DNA of 64,000 nucleotides from Hahella ganghwensis DSM 17046 (GTDB lineage Bacteria > Pseudomonadota > Gammaproteobacteria > Pseudomonadales > Oleiphilaceae): NCBI RefSeq assembly GCF_000376785.1, contig NZ_AQXX01000144.1, positions 186,001-250,000 of the forward strand, given 5' to 3'. The position numbers and the translations under genes were made by a program. Positions 42,856 through 53,234 of this stretch are shown here, one piece after another. Numbering within the stretch: position 1 is the first letter of the stretch; each line of letters begins with the position of its first letter. The notes beneath the pieces were generated by a model, which saw only the letters and a list, made by a program, of their open reading frames with translations, was not told where the DNA came from and did not search any database.

Positions 42856-44235
42856 ATGCGAACAAGAGTATCTCTACTTGCTGTATCTCTGGCGTTAGTT
42901 GTGTCTGGCTGTGCAAGTCTGCCGGATTATGATCTTGCGAGGGATGCCGTTGAGGGCGGAGACCCGGACACTGCAGTTGAACATCTTAAGCCTCTGGCTG
43001 ATTTCGGTATGCCCGAAGCCCAGGTGTTGTTGGGAGATATATATCAGAGCCAGGATGACCCTGACTCCTTTGTGCTGGCTGAAGGTCTTTATCTGAAGGC
43101 GGCGGAAACTGGATATGTCCGAGCCTATGGACGGTTAGGGCGTCTGTACCAGCGTCGGGTTCAGAATGAAGGAGATGAGTCCAGGCTGAAGGAAGCTCAG
43201 CACTATCTTGAGAAAGCTCTGGATAATGAAGATACATCTGTCATCGCTGAATTGGTTGAGTTGTATATCGCATATCCGGAAATCGTTGGTAACAGAGATG
43301 TAGAGGCACTTATCCGCCAGAGTATGGCAGAGGGCGACCTGGATGCGAATTACGCGCTTGTCCGTCTGTATCAGATGCGTGGTGAAGCTGAGCAGCGTAA
43401 GCAGGAAATTGCAGAGCTGTGTCGCGAAGCCCTTCCCGAAGTACCTGAGTGTTATCTGGAAATTGCCGAAATATACCAGGAGCAACCGGATCTTGGTGAT
43501 GTGGAAACGCTACTGGAGAAAGTGAAGGAGCATTGGACCAGTGGGCGGATTCGATCAGGTACCGTCTGGAAAATCGCCAATTGGCTCGCGGATAAAGAGC
43601 GCCTCAAGCCTAAACCAGCAGAAGCGCTTGAGTTATTGGTCATGATCGAGGACGGATATCCAAGGTCCATATATGGGCAAGTGAGATTACTTAATGAATT
43701 CCCTACGCTGGGAAGCACTGAGCACCTGCTGGATCTGCTGAAGCGGGGGCGGGATCTCGGCTTGGCTGAAGTCGAGCTGTATACAGGAAGAATCTATTAC
43801 AAAGGCAAGCATGTTCCTCTGGATGCGAAGAAGGCTGAGCATCATTTTTTAATTGCCAGTAAAGAGATCCCCAAGGCTCACTATTACCTTGGCAACATCT
43901 ATCGAGAAGGCTATTTGGGGCGGGATGAGCCCCGCAAAGCAGTAGACCATTATCTGATAGCGGCACGGGCCGGATCGATGCAGGCCGATTTCGCATTAGC
44001 AGAATGTTTTTGGGAAGGCATCGGCATAAAACGGAATGTCGGGTATGCCTATTCCTTTGCCAAGCTGGCGCTTGCCGGGGGGCATCCTCGTGCGGCGGCA
44101 TTATTGGAACAAATCAAAGCAATTGTCACACCGGAAACTATTGCTCTGGGGGATATCATTGCCCTCCGGGAGCAGGCTGAGCGTGAGAAAGCAATGCTAG
44201 CTCAGGTGGACAGCGATACAGAGGAAAGTGAGTAA
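42856..44235 (+). CDS. algK: Alginate secretion TPR/Sel1 lipoprotein AlgK
   Basis: A 459-residue outer-membrane lipoprotein (lipobox LVVSGC). Sel1/TPR-like repeats fill the length, e.g. AQVLLGDIYQSQDD, AYGRLGRLYQRR and ADFALAECFWEGIGIKRN. AlgK guides the AlgE porin and links it to the periplasmic AlgX complex. Same order (alg44-algK-algE) as in Pseudomonas. AGG lies before the ATG. Confidence 0.94.
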   Translation: MRTRVSLLAVSLALVVSGCASLPDYDLARDAVEGGDPDTAVEHLKPLADFGMPEAQVLLGDIYQSQDDPDSFVLAEGLYLKAAETGYVRAYGRLGRLYQRRVQNEGDESRLKEAQHYLEKALDNEDTSVIAELVELYIAYPEIVGNRDVEALIRQSMAEGDLDANYALVRLYQMRGEAEQRKQEIAELCREALPEVPECYLEIAEIYQEQPDLGDVETLLEKVKEHWTSGRIRSGTVWKIANWLADKERLKPKPAEALELLVMIEDGYPRSIYGQVRLLNEFPTLGSTEHLLDLLKRGRDLGLAEVELYTGRIYYKGKHVPLDAKKAEHHFLIASKEIPKAHYYLGNIYREGYLGRDEPRKAVDHYLIAARAGSMQADFALAECFWEGIGIKRNVGYAYSFAKLALAGGHPRAAALLEQIKAIVTPETIALGDIIALREQAEREKAMLAQVDSDTEESE

Positions 44236-44237
44236 GT

Positions 44238-45584
44238 ATGAAAGGGTTGCAGTTTTATATGCGTACTGTTTTTTCCAGTATTTCTCTGGGCGCCGGTTTG
44301 CTTGTCGTGGCGAGCATGCCTGCGCTGGCTGACGATGCTGACGAGAAGTCGTATGAATCAAAAATATATGTTAATCCGTTTTTTATATCAGATGCGGATC
44401 GTGATCTCGGGACACGGGAAGGCGGGAAATCTGATGAGTTCGGAATTATTGTCAAACCTTGGCTTAAGATGCAATTCAGTGAGCATTGGAGTGGTTTGAT
44501 ATACGGACAGGCATTCTATTCCACTGATACTGTTGATATCGACTCCGAAGAGGGGGGGGATGCATCGGACGGATTTGTCGGGCTCCGGGAGTTATGGCTT
44601 GACTGGAACGGGCTGACAGATTACCCGGGTGAATCCATCAGATTGGGACGTGAAAGACTGCAGTATGATGATGGGATTTGGATAGATACAGACATTACGC
44701 TGCTGCGTTGGCGTTGGGATACAACCTTGTTTGATGCAACGGCTGGTGTTGCTGAGAAATTGAGTCGGTTCCGTAGTGATGATTCAGAGTTGAGCGATGA
44801 TGAGAAGGACCTTCTACGTCTCTTCGCCAGCGGTCGCTGGCAATATCAAAGACAGCATTTTGCTGATTTACGCGTACTGCACACCGAAGGGAGGGATGAT
44901 TCACCAACAGAGCCCTCATTGACCTGGGTAAATTTAGGCTTCGATAGCCAGTATATGGATTATCGGGCCAGAAATCCTTTTGCGTATACGGTTGATCTTT
45001 TCAATGTCTCCGGAGATGAAGAGCTCGCGGGTAGCAGACAAAGTGTTAATGGGTGGGCAGCTGATCTTGGTATCCGTTGGCGTCCCAGCGGGTTCCAGAA
45101 TTTCGCGCTAGGTGCTCACTATGCAATCGCCCCCGGAGACGAGGACGGTGGGTTCCGACAATCGGGGCTGGAGAGTAACCGCTCCGCATTTACGGGAACA
45201 AGAGCGAAGTTTCATCGATTCAATGAGGCGCTAAAGGCAACGCTTTATAACATTGAAGTCATGACTGCCTATGTCAGTTACAGCGACATGGATTGGGATG
45301 TCAGTCTGGTTTATCAGCAGTTCAGGTTGGATGACCCCACCTTGGGCGTCTTTATCGACGGCATTTCTCTGGCTCCGACGGCTCTGGATGACGACCTGGG
45401 TAGCGGTCTGGATCTTGTCACCTCAGTGTACTGGCCTGAAGAAGCCCCTATGTTTGATGGATTGGCCGTCGATAGCTACCTGAGGTTGCGTCTGTCTGGA
45501 TTCCAGCCAGGAGATGCATACGCTAATGGTGATCTTGATGACCTACGTTATCGTGCCACTTTTGATTGGGTCATGAGGTTTTAG
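44238..45584 (+). CDS. algE: Alginate outer-membrane export porin AlgE
   Basis: A 448-residue beta-barrel protein with a signal peptide ending MPALA. The mature protein has many amphipathic strands, including the family block GFVGLRELWLDWNGLTDYPG, then SIRLGRERLQYDDG, and ends FDWVMRF with the terminal Phe of an outer-membrane protein. It forms the electropositive channel through which alginate leaves the cell. Two bases separate it from algK. Confidence 0.95.
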   Translation: MKGLQFYMRTVFSSISLGAGLLVVASMPALADDADEKSYESKIYVNPFFISDADRDLGTREGGKSDEFGIIVKPWLKMQFSEHWSGLIYGQAFYSTDTVDIDSEEGGDASDGFVGLRELWLDWNGLTDYPGESIRLGRERLQYDDGIWIDTDITLLRWRWDTTLFDATAGVAEKLSRFRSDDSELSDDEKDLLRLFASGRWQYQRQHFADLRVLHTEGRDDSPTEPSLTWVNLGFDSQYMDYRARNPFAYTVDLFNVSGDEELAGSRQSVNGWAADLGIRWRPSGFQNFALGAHYAIAPGDEDGGFRQSGLESNRSAFTGTRAKFHRFNEALKATLYNIEVMTAYVSYSDMDWDVSLVYQQFRLDDPTLGVFIDGISLAPTALDDDLGSGLDLVTSVYWPEEAPMFDGLAVDSYLRLRLSGFQPGDAYANGDLDDLRYRATFDWVMRF

Positions 45585-45593
45585 GGGGCAGGG

Positions 45594-47261
45594 ATGATGA
45601 CAGCGGGAAATGCCGACAGCATGGACATGACAGCAATGCAGCATCATTGGCGGCTGGCTGTGGCATCTGTATTGATGCTCTTCCTTCTGACGGGTGTACC
45701 GACTCTGGCTGATGCTGCGAAAAAAGGAGTTGCTACGGCTGAGGCCAGCGATTCAGAAACAGAGGTGGATGAAGATGCAGGAGCTGATGATTCGCCGAAA
45801 CTGAAGGATGGCCCTTACCAAATGGATTACGTGCCGGCGGAAGCTCTCCAGCTTCCAGCGCCGGCATTGCCTCCAATTGATATTTATAACGAGGATTGGG
45901 TACGGCAACGGTTGGATGAGACCGGCCATGGTGGTGAACCGGTTGTCAGAGTCGAACGGATGTTCAAGAAGGCTACCCTACGAGAGTTTACGGCTTCGGA
46001 TCGCGCTGTTGAATGGGCTAGGCGACAATTGTCGCACCCCAAGGCGGTCTTTGTGCGTTCGGGGAGAGTCACGGCAAAAGACATATTGCAACAGGTTAAT
46101 AACCGGGCGTTCTTTGAGGAGCTGTCACCGGGGGTATTTATATTACGGCTGCCTTTGGTTGTTGAACATGGTGCTTCTCTGGTGTTGGACGGAGAGGAAA
46201 TCAAAACCTTACGCCTGTCCCAGGACAGGGGGGCTTTCATTGAAGTGCATGGCCAGTTATACACCTTGAATATGGAGATGGTCGCCTGGGATGAAAGTGC
46301 CGATACCAATGCTCAGTACGAGTCGTCAAAAGAATTCAGGCCTTTCCTGACTACTTGGGGCGGGAGCAAGCTGTATATGTCCGGCACTCGCGTTGTGAGC
46401 TTTGGATACAACAAGAGTAAGTCATACGGAATTACAGTGTCCCATTACAGTGAGGACGAAAATGAGGAGTTAAGGCAAGAAGGCCCTAAGTCCTGGATCA
46501 TGGATTCCGAGTTTGTGGATGTCTATTACGGCTTCTACTGTTTTGAAGCTGAAGGTCTGGTCGTTGTCCGCAACAAGTACATCAACAACATTGTTTATGG
46601 CATAGATCCACATGACTACTCATCGCATTTGGTGATTGCAGAAAACGAAGTATATGGAACCGTGAAAAAACACGGGATTATCGTATCGCGCTCAGTCAAT
46701 GACAGTTGGATATTCAACAATAAGAGCTATGACAACGCCATATCGGGATTCGTGCTTGACCGCTCCAGTGAGCGTAATGTCATCGCCAACAATCTGGCCT
46801 ACCGCAATGGTGGTGACGGGTACACATTGTATGAGAGTCATGACAATCTTTTCTGGTCAAACCTGGCTTTTGATAATAACCGTCATGGAATTCGGGCGCG
46901 GAACAGTGCCAATCTGCGTCTGTATGGTAATAAAGCCTTCCGTAATGGCGGTTTTGGTATCTATGGACATATCGCGGATCTATCCAACACAGACAGGGAT
47001 TTTGAACATGATCCCTATGAAATGAGAGTCTCGATGACCATCCATGGTGGTAACTATGCCCTGAATGCCCGTGGGCCATTCCATGTGGAGCATCCTGAGT
47101 CCGTTGTTCTTTACGATCTGGATATGCGTTTCCCCGTGAACTCATATGGCCTGCAGTTGTTCGGTATATTCAAACCGCACCAGTCTTCGTTGTTGGAGGC
47201 GTTGATTAAGGATCAGCGTGCGGTGAAGTTACATCCGGTGGAGTTAGCCAGGGAGAGCTAA
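45594..47261 (+). CDS. algG: Mannuronan C5-epimerase AlgG
   Basis: A 555-residue periplasmic right-handed beta-helix enzyme that turns D-mannuronate into L-guluronate in the polymer. The catalytic motif D338PHD lies in YGIDPHDY. Repeated NN-x-AY/NG-type turns (IANNLAYRNGGDGY, LYGNKAFRNGGFG) form the helix. A signal peptide (LMLFLLTGVPTLADA) is followed by an acidic linker longer than usual. The start may be either of two adjacent ATGs. Confidence 0.95.
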   Translation: MMTAGNADSMDMTAMQHHWRLAVASVLMLFLLTGVPTLADAAKKGVATAEASDSETEVDEDAGADDSPKLKDGPYQMDYVPAEALQLPAPALPPIDIYNEDWVRQRLDETGHGGEPVVRVERMFKKATLREFTASDRAVEWARRQLSHPKAVFVRSGRVTAKDILQQVNNRAFFEELSPGVFILRLPLVVEHGASLVLDGEEIKTLRLSQDRGAFIEVHGQLYTLNMEMVAWDESADTNAQYESSKEFRPFLTTWGGSKLYMSGTRVVSFGYNKSKSYGITVSHYSEDENEELRQEGPKSWIMDSEFVDVYYGFYCFEAEGLVVVRNKYINNIVYGIDPHDYSSHLVIAENEVYGTVKKHGIIVSRSVNDSWIFNNKSYDNAISGFVLDRSSERNVIANNLAYRNGGDGYTLYESHDNLFWSNLAFDNNRHGIRARNSANLRLYGNKAFRNGGFGIYGHIADLSNTDRDFEHDPYEMRVSMTIHGGNYALNARGPFHVEHPESVVLYDLDMRFPVNSYGLQLFGIFKPHQSSLLEALIKDQRAVKLHPVELARES

Positions 47262-47265
47262 AGCG

Positions 47266-48678
47266 ATGGTATTTTCCTCCAATATATTTCTGTTTTTGTT
47301 TCTGCCAGCCTTTCTGGCAGTGTATTACCTGACCCCTTATCGGGGAAAATCGTTAGTTATTCTGATCGGCAGCTACCTGTTTTATGCATGGTGGCGGGTC
47401 GACTTCCTGCTGCTGTTTGTCGCAGTAACGTTTTGGAATTACTGGATAGGCATCAACATATCCAATGCCCTGTCAGGATCAGTTAAAGCCAAGAGGTGGG
47501 TGGCTCTGGGAGTGGCCGGTAACCTAGGAACTCTGGGTTACTTTAAATATGCAAATTTTGGTGTCGATAGCCTTAATGCGCTACTGACCGGTCTGGGCTT
47601 CCAGCCGTTTGAAATCATGCATGTGATTCTGCCTATTGGTATTTCGTTTTATATCTTCCAGGCAATCAGCTATATCGTGGATGTCTACCGTGGAGATACA
47701 GAGCCCACTCGACGTTTTATCGACTTTGCGGCATTTATCGCGTTGTTCCCTCAACTTATCGCCGGTCCGGTGCTGCGTTATAAAGATTTGGCAGATCAGT
47801 TCTATGACCGAACCCACACCGTCGATAAGTTTTCGGAAGGGGCATCCCGGTTTATGCAGGGATTTGTCAAGAAGGTGATCATTGCGGATACCATCGCTCC
47901 TCTGGTCGATAATCTCTATGCCCTGGAAAATCCCACGGCTGCAGATGCCTGGCTGGGGGCTCTGGCCTATGCCGCACAACTGTATTTCGATTTCTCTGGA
48001 TACAGTGATATGGCCATTGGGTTAGGTTTGATGATGGGCTTCCGGTTTATTGAGAACTTCAATCAGCCATATATCAGCCAGAGCATCACTGAATTCTGGC
48101 GGCGTTGGCATATCAGTCTTTCGAGCTGGTTGAGAGACTATCTCTATATACCGTTGGGTGGCAATCGGTTTGGTACGTTTAACACCTACCGTAATCTGTT
48201 TCTGACGATGTTACTTGGTGGCTTGTGGCATGGTGCGAACTGGACCTTTGTCATCTGGGGCGCCTGGCATGGCATCTGGCTGGCGATCGAACGCTACCTT
48301 GGATGGGGAGATGATCGAGGCCGTTTTCTGCCATTCCGCTGGATATTCACGTTCTTCCTGGTTTTGATGGGATGGGTGATATTCAGGGCTGCCAATGTGG
48401 ATGAAGCTCTTAAAGTCTATAACGCGATGTTCTTCTCCTTTGAGTGGAGCTTCAGTGCTCTTTATGTCGAGTCTATCAACAGTCTACAGATATTCACTTT
48501 AATTCTGGCGTATGTGTTGATTGTTTTGTTGGGTGTGCGTGCCAAATATGCTTCGGCCAGAGATATGTCTGCAACGGGGTTAAGGTTTGCCTCTGTGGTG
48601 TTGTTGCCGCTGTTTGCATTATCGATTCTCAAGCTTTCGGCGCAGAACTATTCGCCTTTTCTCTATTTTCAATTTTGA
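47266..48678 (+). CDS. algI: Alginate O-acetyltransferase, MBOAT membrane protein AlgI
   Basis: A 470-residue membrane-bound O-acyltransferase with about ten helices. The MBOAT signatures are present: EFWRRWHISLSSWLRDYLYI and GLWHGANWTFVIWGAWHG, which carries the catalytic His. It brings acetyl groups across the inner membrane to AlgJ/AlgX. In Pseudomonas it follows algL; here it follows algG directly. Confidence 0.95.
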   Translation: MVFSSNIFLFLFLPAFLAVYYLTPYRGKSLVILIGSYLFYAWWRVDFLLLFVAVTFWNYWIGINISNALSGSVKAKRWVALGVAGNLGTLGYFKYANFGVDSLNALLTGLGFQPFEIMHVILPIGISFYIFQAISYIVDVYRGDTEPTRRFIDFAAFIALFPQLIAGPVLRYKDLADQFYDRTHTVDKFSEGASRFMQGFVKKVIIADTIAPLVDNLYALENPTAADAWLGALAYAAQLYFDFSGYSDMAIGLGLMMGFRFIENFNQPYISQSITEFWRRWHISLSSWLRDYLYIPLGGNRFGTFNTYRNLFLTMLLGGLWHGANWTFVIWGAWHGIWLAIERYLGWGDDRGRFLPFRWIFTFFLVLMGWVIFRAANVDEALKVYNAMFFSFEWSFSALYVESINSLQIFTLILAYVLIVLLGVRAKYASARDMSATGLRFASVVLLPLFALSILKLSAQNYSPFLYFQF

Positions 48679-48700
48679 GGTCGATCAGGGATAACGTGTC

Positions 48701-49840
48701 ATGGAAAAGTTGACCCACACAATTTACGTTACTGTTTTTATTCTCCTGGTTACGGCATTGGGGATCTGGAGCCTTGGGTCCTGGCAAGCCTTTGAACAGC
48801 CACAGGAAGTAAGTGCCATCGATGGAGGCTGGGCCTCTCAATACGAGAGTCACTATAACAGTGAGTTTCCAGTAAAGAATTTGGGGACGAGCTTATGGGC
48901 AGCCATTCAATACCTGCTCTTTGATGAGGGGCGGGAAGGTGTTGTCGTTGGTGGTCAGGACTGGTTATATACCCAAGAGGAATTCAAAGCCTATTCAGAC
49001 TTTTCTGACAGGGTGGATCAACAGCTCAATCTGATTGCCAGTGTGCAGCATTATCTGGCGCGGCAAGGAGTCGAGTTGAATCTGTCACTAGTACCGTCAA
49101 AAGTCCGTGTATATCCGGAATATCTTGATGGCCACAAACCTTTTACTCCGCACGAGACACTTTATTCTGAAGCGGTTGAAGGCTTGAGAGATCGTGGCGT
49201 CGCTACTTCGGAGCTACTTTCTGAAATGTTGGCGGCTAAAAACTCTGATCAGGTTTTCCTGCGAACAGACACACATTGGACTCCCGCCGGGGCTGCAGTG
49301 GCTGCCAATAAAGTCGCTCTGACGCTTGAGAAGCAACTGCGCGATCTGCCCTGGCATAGCAAAACCTATAGTACCGACATCAAACCTCCTGTTCCCCATA
49401 AAGGAGATCTGCTGAATTACATTCCCCTGGAACCCTATTTTGAGAATCTCGGCCCGGGTGAGGAGGAAATTTCCCCCAGGGAGACAGCTCTGGCGGAGAC
49501 AGATACAGAGGATTCATTGCTGTCTGACGACCTTTTTGGTTCATCGAATGAAGAAGTGGTTCTTGTCGGAACCAGCTACAGCGCCAACTCATTGTGGAAC
49601 TTTGTAGGCGCCTTACAGCAGCAAACAGGAATCGACATCATCAGCTATGCCCAGGAAGGCAAAGGGCCGGTCATTCCAATGATGGAATATCTGACTTCCG
49701 AAGATTTCCGGCAAAGCCCACCCAAGGTAGTGATCTGGGAATTTCCAGAACGCTACCTGCCCATGACCTATGAGCTGAATGAATATGCATTGCCATTTAT
49801 AAGAAAAGAACAAGCTCAACAGGTTTCAACCGCCAATTAA
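48701..49840 (+). CDS. algJ: Alginate O-acetyltransferase AlgJ (SGNH-like)
   Basis: A 379-residue protein with an N-terminal membrane anchor (IYVTVFILLVTALGIWSL) and a periplasmic SGNH-hydrolase-like domain. Catalytic residues: Asp190 and His192 in RTDTHWTPAG, and Ser292 in LVGTSYS. It passes acetyl groups from AlgI toward alginate. The gene sits between algI and algF as in Pseudomonas. Confidence 0.93.
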   Translation: MEKLTHTIYVTVFILLVTALGIWSLGSWQAFEQPQEVSAIDGGWASQYESHYNSEFPVKNLGTSLWAAIQYLLFDEGREGVVVGGQDWLYTQEEFKAYSDFSDRVDQQLNLIASVQHYLARQGVELNLSLVPSKVRVYPEYLDGHKPFTPHETLYSEAVEGLRDRGVATSELLSEMLAAKNSDQVFLRTDTHWTPAGAAVAANKVALTLEKQLRDLPWHSKTYSTDIKPPVPHKGDLLNYIPLEPYFENLGPGEEEISPRETALAETDTEDSLLSDDLFGSSNEEVVLVGTSYSANSLWNFVGALQQQTGIDIISYAQEGKGPVIPMMEYLTSEDFRQSPPKVVIWEFPERYLPMTYELNEYALPFIRKEQAQQVSTAN

Positions 49841-49868
49841 TTGAAGTGAGTGATTCAGGGAGAATCAA

Positions 49869-50519
49869 ATGAAAACTTACGTAAAGAACATTTTGTTGAT
49901 ATTTCTGGTTTGGAGTTTTGCTACCTCTCTGGCAAGAGCGGATGAGGCTGCACTCTACGGTCCTGAAGCACCTCCGGGGTCTGCGTTTATACGTGTTTTT
50001 AACGCTCAGGTGAACCTGCCTGTTGAGAATGCCGGTGTCGGTGGAAAAGTTTTTGGTGAGATTGATCCACTGTCATCAAGCAAGTATGTGTTCCTGCCTG
50101 CAGGTGCATATGAAGTTGAACTAAGCGGTGCCAAACAGCCGGTTCAACTTGAGAAAGACGCTTTTTATACCCTGGTCGTCTTAAAAGGTGAGGAGCCTAA
50201 GCTGGTACAGGACGAGGCATTCGATAACCGTCGTAAGGCTTTGTTAGGGCTGTACAACCTCACGGATGCTGACGCATTGGATCTGAAAACCAGTAACGGT
50301 AAAACGGCTGTACTGGAGTCTGTTGAGAAGCTGGGCAGCAAACATCGTCAGGTGAATGCAGTCAAGATTTCACTGGCGGCGTTCAATGGCAGCGAAAAGC
50401 TGGCCGACGCGGCTCCGGTGAATTTGGAGAGAGGCAAGGTGTTCAGTTTGTTTGCCTGTGGTAGTAAGGCTCAACCCAGACTGGTATGGGTTGAAAGCCA
50501 GGTTGATTCGCAAATTTAA
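49869..50519 (+). CDS. algF: Alginate O-acetylation protein AlgF
   Basis: A 216-residue periplasmic protein with a signal peptide (LIFLVWSFATSLARA) and two beta-rich domains. The start ADEAALYGPEAPPGSAFIRVFN matches the family's opening. It is needed for alginate acetylation together with AlgI and AlgJ. GGGAGAATCAA lies before the ATG. Confidence 0.92.
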   Translation: MKTYVKNILLIFLVWSFATSLARADEAALYGPEAPPGSAFIRVFNAQVNLPVENAGVGGKVFGEIDPLSSSKYVFLPAGAYEVELSGAKQPVQLEKDAFYTLVVLKGEEPKLVQDEAFDNRRKALLGLYNLTDADALDLKTSNGKTAVLESVEKLGSKHRQVNAVKISLAAFNGSEKLADAAPVNLERGKVFSLFACGSKAQPRLVWVESQVDSQI

Positions 50520-50534
50520 GGAGTGGAAATAGCC

Positions 50535-51965
50535 ATGTGCAGAGGTTATCAGATGTATCCCATGTTTCTGGCGGTTGTGCTGCTGATGCTTGTGGGAAAG
50601 CCAGCACAGGCTATTGAGTACGAGGTCGAGCCTTGTTGTGATATCTGTCCGGCAGCTGCGGAAATAGAAAACTATGATACATCTTTCCTGCGATCGTTTA
50701 GGACTCTGATCGAAGGGGAAGATGGATGGCTGTTTCGAACAGAATCAGAGTTGATGATGGAGTTCGGACCGGATGAGTTCGGATTGAAAGAACTTCAGCG
50801 GTTTGCTCAGGCACTCAAAAGCAGAGGGACCGAGCTTGTACTGGTGTATCAGCCCACAAGGGGGCTGGTGCACCCCTTTAAGGCCAATACTGCGGGTAAC
50901 AACCAGTATGACTTTGCGTTGGCTGCAACCAACTATGCCAATGCATTGAGGAGGATGAGAAATGCGGGAATTTATACCCCTGATCTTACTCCTTTATTGA
51001 ACCAGCCTAATGATAAGGCAGATTTCTATTTCCGCCGGGATCACCACTGGACCCCCGTAGGAGCACGGCGAACGGCTGCATTGGTCGCTGAGAGTGTACG
51101 CGAGCACCCCATTTATCCGGAATTGGAAAACACTGAGTTTGCTACCAGACGTATTGGCATGATGCGCAAACGTGGGACATTACAGTCAGCGTTTGCACGT
51201 CTGTGTGGAGTCCAGTACGCAGAACAATACGTTGATGAGTACATAACGGAGCCAGTAGAGGAAGGGGACCTTCTGGGGGAGTCTGAAGAAGACAGTCTGT
51301 TTGGAGATGCAGAGTTACCGGAAGTCACGCTTGTTGGAACCAGTTTCAGTAAGGGTGCCTATAACTATAACTTTGAGGGCTATCTGAAGGAATATCTGGA
51401 AGTGGATATTCTAAATGAAGCCATCGTAGGTGGTGGTTATGACGGCACGCTTATCCAGTATCTGCCAAGTGAAGAGTTTCAACAGTCACCACCGCGACTG
51501 ATGATCTGGGAAGTGCCCAGTTATTACGATTTATCTACGACGCAGTTCTATCGTCAGGTTATTCCAATGGTATATGACGGTTGTAAGAACCAGCCTGTCG
51601 TGTTGCAGAAGACGATGACAGTCAAAGCTGGTCTGCAGGAAATTCTGTTTAATGGAGGTGGTGAATATCAGGATCTTCGAGGTGGAGATCTTCTGGTGGA
51701 TCTTCAGTTTTCTGATCCACAGGTAAAAGAAATCGAACTGGCCTTTTGGTATATCAACCGTCGCCGGGACCGGATGAAAATGGAGTTCGGTGAGAGGGTC
51801 GACAACAATGGTCGTTTCATTACCGAGCTTAAGACTGAAGAAGATTGGGGGAATTACCGCTTCTTATCTCTTGACCTGCAATTACCTGAAGAGGCTCAGC
51901 CTGTAGAAGTTACCGCGACAATGTGTCGCCGTCCCGATGCTAATACCCAAATGGCAGGAGGATAA
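50535..51965 (+). CDS. algX: Alginate acetyltransferase/carbohydrate-binding protein AlgX
   Basis: A 476-residue periplasmic protein, with a signal sequence ending KPAQA. The SGNH domain has Asp169 and His171 (RRDHHWTPVGA) and the Ser in LVGTSFSKGAY; a C-terminal CBM-like beta domain follows. AlgX places the final acetyl group and binds the polymer. ATG 50535 is chosen; ATG 50553 with AGAGG is also possible. It lies after algF, not after algG as in Pseudomonas. Confidence 0.93.
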   Translation: MCRGYQMYPMFLAVVLLMLVGKPAQAIEYEVEPCCDICPAAAEIENYDTSFLRSFRTLIEGEDGWLFRTESELMMEFGPDEFGLKELQRFAQALKSRGTELVLVYQPTRGLVHPFKANTAGNNQYDFALAATNYANALRRMRNAGIYTPDLTPLLNQPNDKADFYFRRDHHWTPVGARRTAALVAESVREHPIYPELENTEFATRRIGMMRKRGTLQSAFARLCGVQYAEQYVDEYITEPVEEGDLLGESEEDSLFGDAELPEVTLVGTSFSKGAYNYNFEGYLKEYLEVDILNEAIVGGGYDGTLIQYLPSEEFQQSPPRLMIWEVPSYYDLSTTQFYRQVIPMVYDGCKNQPVVLQKTMTVKAGLQEILFNGGGEYQDLRGGDLLVDLQFSDPQVKEIELAFWYINRRRDRMKMEFGERVDNNGRFITELKTEEDWGNYRFLSLDLQLPEEAQPVEVTATMCRRPDANTQMAGG

Positions 51966-51969
51966 TCTC

Positions 51970-53133
51970 ATGCATAAACAGATCAGCAAATCCTGCGTTC
52001 TGAGTACGTTTATTTTGGTCGGCAGCCTGTTGTCTTTTTCAGGGTGTGCAATGCAGGTGAAATCACCAGAAACTCAAATAAAGCAGCTTGTTGCTCCTGC
52101 AGGGTTTGGATTGGTGACCCGGGGGGGCAGCGATGATGAAGCTGTGGACTGTGTGGACCTTCCGGAGCCGTATACTGAATCTCTGTCAATGCGTAGTAAA
52201 TATGAGGGCAGTGGAAAATCACGGGCAGATATCAACAAGAAAGCCATGCTCTCCTACAAGCAACACACGGCGGATGTTCGGGATTTTGAAAAATATAGTA
52301 TTGGTCTGTCTGATAAAGTGCTGAAAGGCAAGCCGGGTGCAGGAAAGTGTCTGGTGAAATTGCTGGAGAACTGGGCGGGCGCCGATGCCTTGATGAATGA
52401 TGAAGTCAATCATATCGGTGAAGCTGTCAGAAAATGGGCGCTTGCCTGCGCCAGTCTTTCCTATTTGAAACTAAATCTGGCTGAACCGCAGACAATCACC
52501 GCTGATCAGAAAGAGGTTATCGAAGACTGGTTGTATGATCTCTCTGTAGAAGTGCAGAAGTACTACACCGATCGCCCTCTGAAGAAAGTAAATAACCATG
52601 ATTACTGGGCTGCCTGGGCTGTTATGTCCGCGTCTGTGGCACTTCAAAAGCAAGAGTTATTCGATTGGGCTGTGATGAAGTATCGCGAGGGGGTCGGTCA
52701 GATTGATGCTTCCGGATATCTTCCCAATGAGTTGCGAAGAAAACAGCGGGCACTTGAGTACCATAACTTTGCCCTTCAACCTCTGGTCATGATTGCTGTG
52801 TTCGCCGATGCGAACGGACTGGATCTTGCCAGTGAGCATCAAGGTGCTTTAGGTCGGCTTACAAAAAGGGTAGTTGATGGTTTGAATGACTCCACACCAT
52901 TTACATTGCTGACCGGCCGCGAACAGAAAGTCGAGGGACTTTTGAATCCCTGGTCTGTCGCCTGGGTCGCTCCTTATGCTGCGACCTTCGACAGCATTGC
53001 TCTTGCTGATCTTCCAGAGTTACCTCCTGAACAACTTAAGGCTTCGAGATTGGGTGGAAATCTGAGCCGAATGTTTAAAGCATCAACTCATAAGAAAGAT
53101 ACAAAAGACCAAGTGTCTGATGAGAGTTCATAA
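51970..53133 (+). CDS. algL: Alginate lyase AlgL, predicted lipoprotein
   Basis: A 387-residue family-5-type polysaccharide lyase that clears polymer from the periplasm. Signature: NNHDYWAAWAV and YLPNELRRKQRALEYHNFAL, with the catalytic residues (Asn/His, Arg, Tyr). ATG 51970 has GGAGG upstream. The N-terminus ends in LLSFSGC, a lipobox, whereas Pseudomonas AlgL is a soluble periplasmic enzyme. It follows algX with five bases between. Confidence 0.93.
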   Translation: MHKQISKSCVLSTFILVGSLLSFSGCAMQVKSPETQIKQLVAPAGFGLVTRGGSDDEAVDCVDLPEPYTESLSMRSKYEGSGKSRADINKKAMLSYKQHTADVRDFEKYSIGLSDKVLKGKPGAGKCLVKLLENWAGADALMNDEVNHIGEAVRKWALACASLSYLKLNLAEPQTITADQKEVIEDWLYDLSVEVQKYYTDRPLKKVNNHDYWAAWAVMSASVALQKQELFDWAVMKYREGVGQIDASGYLPNELRRKQRALEYHNFALQPLVMIAVFADANGLDLASEHQGALGRLTKRVVDGLNDSTPFTLLTGREQKVEGLLNPWSVAWVAPYAATFDSIALADLPELPPEQLKASRLGGNLSRMFKASTHKKDTKDQVSDESS

Positions 53134-53234
53134 AAATTACCGAAAACAAGAACAACAGGGCGAGGTGGCCGTGAGCTGGCTAGGTACTGACTGTTGGCAA
53201 ACGACCAAAACATCCAAAGGATAAGGAGACGAAA

